Part shown: positions 14,046 to 18,474 of the stretch, in pieces
Numbering within the stretch: position 1 is the first letter of the stretch
Layout: each line of letters starts with the position of its first letter
Assembly (NCBI GenBank): GCA_019323495.1
Contig: JAHWHE010000009.1
Coordinates: forward strand, 1 to 18,474
From: Candidatus Woesearchaeota archaeon
GTDB lineage: Archaea > Nanobdellota > Nanobdellia > Woesearchaeales > WJKV01
DNA: 18,474 nucleotides
Direction of reading: 5' to 3'
Made by a program: the position numbers and the translations under genes
The notes under the pieces: model-generated
Database searches by the model: none
What the model saw: only the letters and a program-made list of their open reading frames with translations
Told to the model about the DNA's origin: nothing

Positions 14046-14267
14046 ATGGTTAAGATCGAGATTCTCAGGATAAGGTCAAAAGGGATTGATAAATCAACAG
14101 GCGAAAGAAAAAGATTTACAGGAATAGAAAAAAACATGGAGATTTTCGGCATAGGCATGCTTCCAGATGGAAGAAGGATCGCGTTTGAATCTGAAAAAAT
14201 AGTAAGGGCAGGAGAAAGGCATGAAGCAAGAAAAGTCATCGGACAAAATAAATACAGGATAAAATAA
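14046..14267 (+). CDS. Small basic protein of unknown function
   Basis: The 73-residue protein is rich in Lys, Arg, Ile and Gly, with no transmembrane segment, no cysteine and no recognised domain. It alternates short hydrophobic strands with charged turns (IEILRIRSKGID, MEIFGIGMLPDGRRIAFE, KVIGQNKYRIK), suggesting a small beta-rich fold. It is likely real: it has a TATA box and an eight-base match (GAGGTGAT) to the complement of the 16S 3' end 3 nt before ATG, the longest Shine-Dalgarno match in the window. It converges with the methyltransferase gene 21 nt downstream. The stop is TAA. Confidence 0.7.
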   Translation: MVKIEILRIRSKGIDKSTGERKRFTGIEKNMEIFGIGMLPDGRRIAFESEKIVRAGERHEARKVIGQNKYRIK

Positions 14268-14288
14268 ATAACAATAATCTGAGATTTT

Positions 14289-15050
14289 TTATTTCTTCTT
14301 AACCTTGAACATACAGAAAGTAGGAATTCTCATGCATAGCTCGTATTTTTCAGGATCTATTTTCTTAGAAGAAGGGGCAGGTTTACAGTCAATATAGTCG
14401 ATTATCTCGAAATTATTTTTCAATAGCGATTGGATGAATGTCTGGTATGTTCTTTGTGCTGAAGTGACAGCAACGCCAGGAATGAGGGGTCTTTTTCTCA
14501 TCCTTTCTTTGAAGTAATTTCCAAATATCTTTATCTTTTCGTTTTTCAATCTCTGCATTCCTATGAGTTTAACGAATTTGCATCCTAGTGTATTTGCTTT
14601 GATTAGTGCGCCTTCTATAACTGGATTTGGAGTTGAAAAACAAAATACTCCATTTGGTTTTAAAATTCTGTAAACTTCTTTCAAAAAACGATCAAGATTG
14701 CGCAGATAGTCTATACATAAGCTGGCAGTTGCAAAATCAAAACTATTTTTAGGGAAAGGAAGTTTTTTGTTCAAATCGCCAATGAAGAATTCTGTATTGG
14801 GAATCTTTCTTTCTTTTGCAATCTTTATCATTTCTTTTGAAGCATCAATGCCTGTAACTTTTTTTGCGCCTTTCTTGATGTAAAGTTTTGCGTGATCGCC
14901 AAAACCACAGCCAAGATCCAAGATTTTTTTATTTCTAATATTGCCGACAAATTTAATCATGTTAGGAATTTCAACGTCTTTATTGTGGTTGAATCTTTTT
15001 GCAGTTCTTCTGGCAATGTACTGCTTCGCAAACCTGTCGAATTGTGCCAT
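14289..15050 (-). CDS. Class I SAM-dependent methyltransferase
   Basis: The protein has 253 residues from ATG 15050. Motif I is LDLGCGFGD (residues 44-52), motif II ends at D69 in VTGIDAS, and motif IV is FATASLCIDYL, followed by EVYRILKPNGVFCFSTPNP (post-motif typical of the UbiE/Methyltransf_11 group). The substrate is unknown. The C-terminal third, with several Lys and aromatic residues, is not recognised. A TATA-like box (15073-15081) is centred 27 nt before ATG 15050, suggesting a leaderless start. GTG at 15059 with AGGAGA 5 nt upstream is an alternative that adds three residues. It lies just downstream of the 23S gene on the same strand, but with its own promoter. The stop is TAA. Confidence 0.88.
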   Translation of the reverse strand: MAQFDRFAKQYIARRTAKRFNHNKDVEIPNMIKFVGNIRNKKILDLGCGFGDHAKLYIKKGAKKVTGIDASKEMIKIAKERKIPNTEFFIGDLNKKLPFPKNSFDFATASLCIDYLRNLDRFLKEVYRILKPNGVFCFSTPNPVIEGALIKANTLGCKFVKLIGMQRLKNEKIKIFGNYFKERMRKRPLIPGVAVTSAQRTYQTFIQSLLKNNFEIIDYIDCKPAPSSKKIDPEKYELCMRIPTFCMFKVKKK

Positions 15051-15072
15051 ACCCTGCACAATAGTCTCCTAT

Positions 15073-15081
15073 CTATTTAAG
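15073..15081 (-). promoter_or_regulatory. TATA-like promoter for the methyltransferase gene
   Basis: CTTAAATAG on the minus strand is placed to start transcription at or next to ATG 15050. Confidence 0.45.
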
Positions 15082-15104
15082 TTTTTTCTTATTCTATTTT
15101 TTAG

Positions 15105-15123
15105 AAAAAAAAAAGAAAAAAAA
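15105..15123 (-). terminator. Oligo-T terminator of the rRNA operon
   Basis: On the minus strand, runs of eight and ten T separated by a single C follow the outer processing stem of 23S rRNA. No 5S gene precedes it. Confidence 0.55.
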
Positions 15124-15136
15124 CCGTGCATAAACC
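15121..15136 (-). repeat. 3' arm of the 23S rRNA processing stem
   Basis: These 16 bases are perfectly complementary to 18076-18091. With the mature-end helix (15141-15148 with 18064-18071), the arms enclose the entire 23S rRNA. A 4-by-4 internal loop separates the two helices. Confidence 0.75.
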
Positions 15137-15140
15137 AAAA

Positions 15141-18071
15141 TGGTTGAACAAAAGTAATGTAGGCGATTAGTAACCGCATGCTGAACACGTCGTTACCTTC
15201 GTGCGTACACACCGGTCCTATCAAACTCATGTTCTATAAGAGCCCAGGATGTCTCTTTTCAGAGAGGGTTTCGTGCTTAGATGCTTTCAGCACTTATCCC
15301 AAAAAGCGTAGCTGCCCAGCGTACCTTGTCAGATAACTGGTAAACCAGTGGCTTCGAACCGCCGTTCCTCTCGTACTAGACGGTCCTTCTATTCAGACAT
15401 CCAACATCTCCAGTAGATATCAAACAAACTGTCTCACAACGTTCTGAACCCAGCTCACGATCCCTTTTGACGGGTGAACACCCCCACCCTTGGATGCTTG
15501 TGCACATCCAGGATAGGAAGAACCGACATCGGCGTAGCAAGCCGCGCCGTCGCTATGGACGCTCGGGCGCGACAACTCTGTTATCCCCGGAGTAACTTTT
15601 CGGTCATTTCAAACCCCCATTAAGGAGGTATTGAAGATCGCTAGACCAGACTTTCGTCTTTGGATTTCGTCTATTTAGAAATCCAATCAGGCTGGCTTAT
15701 GCTCTTACACTCAACGTCTGATTTCTGACCAGACTGAGCCAACCTTTGGGCCCTACTGATATCTTTTCAGCAGGGTGCCACCCCAGCCAAACTGTCCATC
15801 TGCTGGTGTCTTTTCTCCGAAAAGAAAGTTAGTTATGTAAAACTAAAAGGCAAGTGTTTCATTGATGCCTAAATTCACGACTGGCGTCGTAAACCTCAAA
15901 CAGCTACTTGCTACTCTGAACAATCAACTTCACATAACAGCAACAAACTACAGTAAAGTTTCACGGGGTCTTCGCGTCCCACTGGAGAGCCCTGGCCTTT
16001 GCACCAGGAAGGATTTTCGGGGGACACTATCTGGGGACAGTAGAGACCTCGTTACGCCATTCATGCAAGTCGTCATTCAAACGACAAGGTATTACGCTAC
16101 CTTAAGAAGGTCATGGTTACCTCCGCTGTTTACCGGCTCTTCGCCTTGTTGGACCAAGGTTTAAAGTACCGGCACTGAGCAGACGTCACCAACTGTACAC
16201 ATCCTTTCGGACTAGCAGTTAGCTAAGTTTTTGTTAAACAGTCGGGCCTCTCTAGTCATTGCACCCTGAATTCGCGTCCATGCGGAAACAAATCCAGGGA
16301 CCCCTTATACCGAAGGTACAGGGCCAAATTGCCGATTTCCCTCAGATAATTTAATCCCTCACGCCTTAGGCTTCTCACCTAGGGGCACCTGTGCTGGTTC
16401 TGGGTACAGATACCAAAGATCTCTTTTGTTTTCTTTTTCAGGGACTCCAGGCATCAACTGAACAGACCTTAAGGCCTGCTATTCTAGGGATTAATCTGAT
16501 TCTCACCATTACAGTACTCCTCAGATTTGCCCCTATTAACACAATCGACGAATTGTGTCAGTCTAGCCCGAAATGTTAGAAAACAAACTTGTGTTGCCAC
16601 TTATACTTTAGCAGTACAGGAATATTAACCTGTTTCCCTTTCCTGCAATACCATTATGCACTGCAGTTAGGACTGACTAACCCTTGACTGATTTGCATTG
16701 TCAAAGGAACCCTTGCCCTTCCGGCGGCAATGATTCTCACATTGCTCTGCTCCTACTACTACCAGGATTCTCATCACTACGAGGTCCACATCCTTTCACA
16801 AGAATGCTTCTGCCCTCGCAATGCGCCTACCTAATACCATCCTTACGGTGGCCTCTAGTATCGGTAATCAGTTTAGCCCTGTCCGTTTTCAGGGCCTCCG
16901 ACCTCAACTGGTAAGCTGTTACGCACTTTTTAATGGGTGGCTGCTTCTAAGCCAACCTCCCAGCTGTCTACGATCAGAGACACCTTTTACCCGTTAACAC
17001 TTAACTGACATTTTGGGACCTTAACTAGAGTTGGGGTTGTTCCCCTCTCGGAACGCAAGCTTACCCCGCGTCCCCCACTCCCAGAGTCTACAATGATACA
17101 AGATTCGGAGTTTGACAAAGGGCCGAAGGATTTCTCCCCCTAAACCCAAGATCAGTAACTCTACCCTCATATCCATCTCGTCTGAGGCTTGACTTCGGCC
17201 AAATTCGGTAGGAACCAGCTATCCCCGGCTTCGATTGGCTTTTCACCCCTATTCCCAGGTCAGAAGAACGCTTGCTCACAGAACCTCTTCGGGCCTCCAC
17301 GAGGTATTACCCTCGCTTCACCCTGCCCAGGAATAGATCAACCGGCTTCGGGTCGTATCCATGTGACTAAAGGCGCTTTCACACCTTGCCCCTTGCAAGC
17401 TGCGGGCTATCGGTTTCCCTACGGATGCTCCCAAAAGGATTATCCTCGCCACATAGATACACTCCCTGGCTCGTTATTCGAAACGAACGATAGAACTCCT
17501 AAGAGCCCTATCTAACTATAACTGTTAGGTTTCAGGTGCTTTTGACATCCTGCCAAGGGTCCTTTTCAACTTTCCTTCACAGTACTAGTTTGCTATCGGT
17601 CTTGAGACGTATTTAGAGTTAGAAGTTAATGTCTCCTAGTTTCAGACATCATATTCAAGATGCCCTACTCAAGAACTACCCTAGGCCAGTCCAGAATTCT
17701 TCTACGGGGCTGTCACCCTCTATGGCGTCCCGTTTCAGGGAACTTAAAATGATCTGGCGATGGCTTTAGTTGGATAGCCTTGCAACACCACATCTCCACA
17801 TTGTTTCCAATGCGGATTCAGTTTGCTCTGTTCCGCTTTCGATCGCCTTTACTAACGGAATCTCAATTGATTTCTCTTCCTGCAGGTACTCAGACGCTTC
17901 AATTCCCTGCGTTGCTTTGCACGAAGTGCACTGATGGGAAGTCCCATTCGGAAATCTCTGGTTCAACGCCCGCTTGCGGCTCGCCAGAGCTTATCGCAGC
18001 TTGCCACGTCCTTCATCAGCATCTCAAGCCAAGTCATCCACCTAACAGCGTAGGAACTTTTTATTCAACCA
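15141..18071 (-). rRNA. rrl: 23S ribosomal RNA
   Basis: The gene is complete, about 2.93 kb, on the minus strand. The ends were set by the terminal helix TGGTTGAA/TTCAACCA, equivalent to helix 1. Recognisable universal segments on the minus strand include GGTGGATGACTTGGC near the 5' end, the peptidyl-transferase stretch with GGATAACAGAG, the sarcin-ricin loop AGTACGAGAGGAACGG and the GGACCGGTGTGTACGCACG segment near the 3' end. The length is normal for archaea, so no intron or homing-endonuclease gene is present. All apparent open frames inside are chance. The operon order 16S-tRNA-Ala-23S is typical of many archaea; 5S rRNA is not adjacent. Confidence 0.95.
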
Positions 18072-18075
18072 GGGC

Positions 18076-18091
18076 GGTTTATGCACGGTTT
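18076..18091 (-). repeat. 5' arm of the 23S rRNA processing stem
   Basis: Partner of 15121-15136. Archaeal pre-23S RNA is normally released from such a stem by the tRNA splicing endonuclease at a bulge-helix-bulge. Here the visible loop is GCCC opposite TTTT. Confidence 0.75.
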
Positions 18092-18246
18092 CATCAATGT
18101 AAATATGAAGTTTTCGACAAAAAATTTTGTCTTTTTACATCTCTTCCTGACATCTGATCGTCATGTTGCAACCAGATGTTTTCTTATGATGCAGGCCAGG
18201 CAACTTGGCAAGCTTTTGCCAATGCGCGGATGGTCCACCAAAAAAG
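18092..18246 (-). other. tRNA-Ala to 23S spacer, rich in hairpins
   Basis: No gene is seen. Minus-strand hairpins: TTGGCAA/TTGCCAA (18205-18222), CATCTG/CAGATG (18151-18178), and a nested pair with ATGTAAA/TTTACAT outside and GACAAAA/TTTTGTC inside (18097-18141). These probably guide folding and processing of the rRNA precursor. Confidence 0.55.
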
Positions 18247-18320
18247 TGGACCCGGCGGGATTCGAACCCGCGGCCCCCGCCTTGCAAGGGCGATGCTCTA
18301 CCAGGCTGAGCTACAGGCCC
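18247..18320 (-). tRNA. tRNA-Ala (anticodon UGC)
   Basis: On the minus strand a full cloverleaf folds: acceptor GGGCCTG with CGGGTCC (including the G3-U70 identity pair), D arm GCTC/GAGC, anticodon stem TCGCC/GGCGG with loop CTTGCAA, variable region GGGCC, T arm GCGGG-TTCGAAT-CCCGC and discriminator A. CCA is not encoded. It lies in the 16S-23S spacer, the usual archaeal place for tRNA-Ala. There is no intron. Confidence 0.96.
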
Positions 18321-18357
18321 GCGTTATAAGCATAAAAAAGTAGGATAGTGAAAAAAA

Positions 18358-18474
<117 letters not shown>

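Noticed and set aside
15862..17515. Several open reading frames inside the rRNA region, on both strands
   Set aside because: They lie within 23S rRNA, lack recognisable domains or start signals, and the rRNA has normal length without an intron.
18321..18340. Separate promoter for tRNA-Ala/23S
   Set aside because: CTTATAAC on the minus strand resembles a TATA box but lies only about 7 nt before the tRNA, too close for a normal start at or before its 5' end.

Overview
The window is archaeal, most likely from an uncultivated DPANN-type lineage (Woesearchaeota/Pacearchaeota-like). The evidence is ribosomal proteins L10e and S6e, translation factor aIF2-gamma and a Nog1-type GTPase, TATA boxes about 27 nt before start codons, moderate A+T content with oligo-T ends, and a 16S-tRNA-Ala-23S operon. 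The lineage assignment is inference; no tree was built.

Layout. 1-614: 3' part of a Yip1-like membrane protein. 751-4268: information-processing block, with L10e (+), Nog1 GTPase (-), S6e (+) and aIF2-gamma (+). 4311-8577: a probable three-gene operon of a radical SAM protein with extra C-terminal cysteines, a membrane-anchored FecR-domain coiled-coil protein and a CHASE2 class III adenylate cyclase. The last two look like a bacterial-type signalling pair. 8695-10335: a radical SAM protein resembling the tetraether lipid synthase family (Tes, MJ0619-like), cut by an in-frame UAG; its conserved C-terminal segment continues in frame behind the stop. 10361-11872: divergent genes for a SIMPL-domain surface protein and a small lipoprotein. 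11936-13597: a BioB-like radical SAM protein with a CX4CX2C motif, followed by a GNAT acetyltransferase. 13598-14045: a 448-bp gene-free stretch with a palindromic repeat and an orphan TATA-like site. 14046-14267: a small hypothetical gene. 14289-15050 (-): a SAM methyltransferase. 15141-18474 (-): 23S rRNA, tRNA-Ala(UGC) and the 3' end of 16S rRNA.

Start codons follow two modes. First genes of transcription units have a TATA-like box centred about 25-28 nt before the ATG, which implies leaderless mRNA. Internal genes have a GGAGG-like site ending 5 nt before the start, matching the visible 16S 3' end. This rule was used to choose starts. It also points to a non-canonical AUC start for aIF2-gamma.

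Most worth a second look: the UAG inside the Tes-like gene; the AUC start of the initiation factor that itself binds initiator tRNA; the adenylate cyclase/FecR/radical SAM operon; a two-copy, about 100-bp palindromic repeat (1276-1373 and 13605-13705) whose stems show compensatory changes; and an unusual 16S 3' end that mismatches the common 1492R primer.
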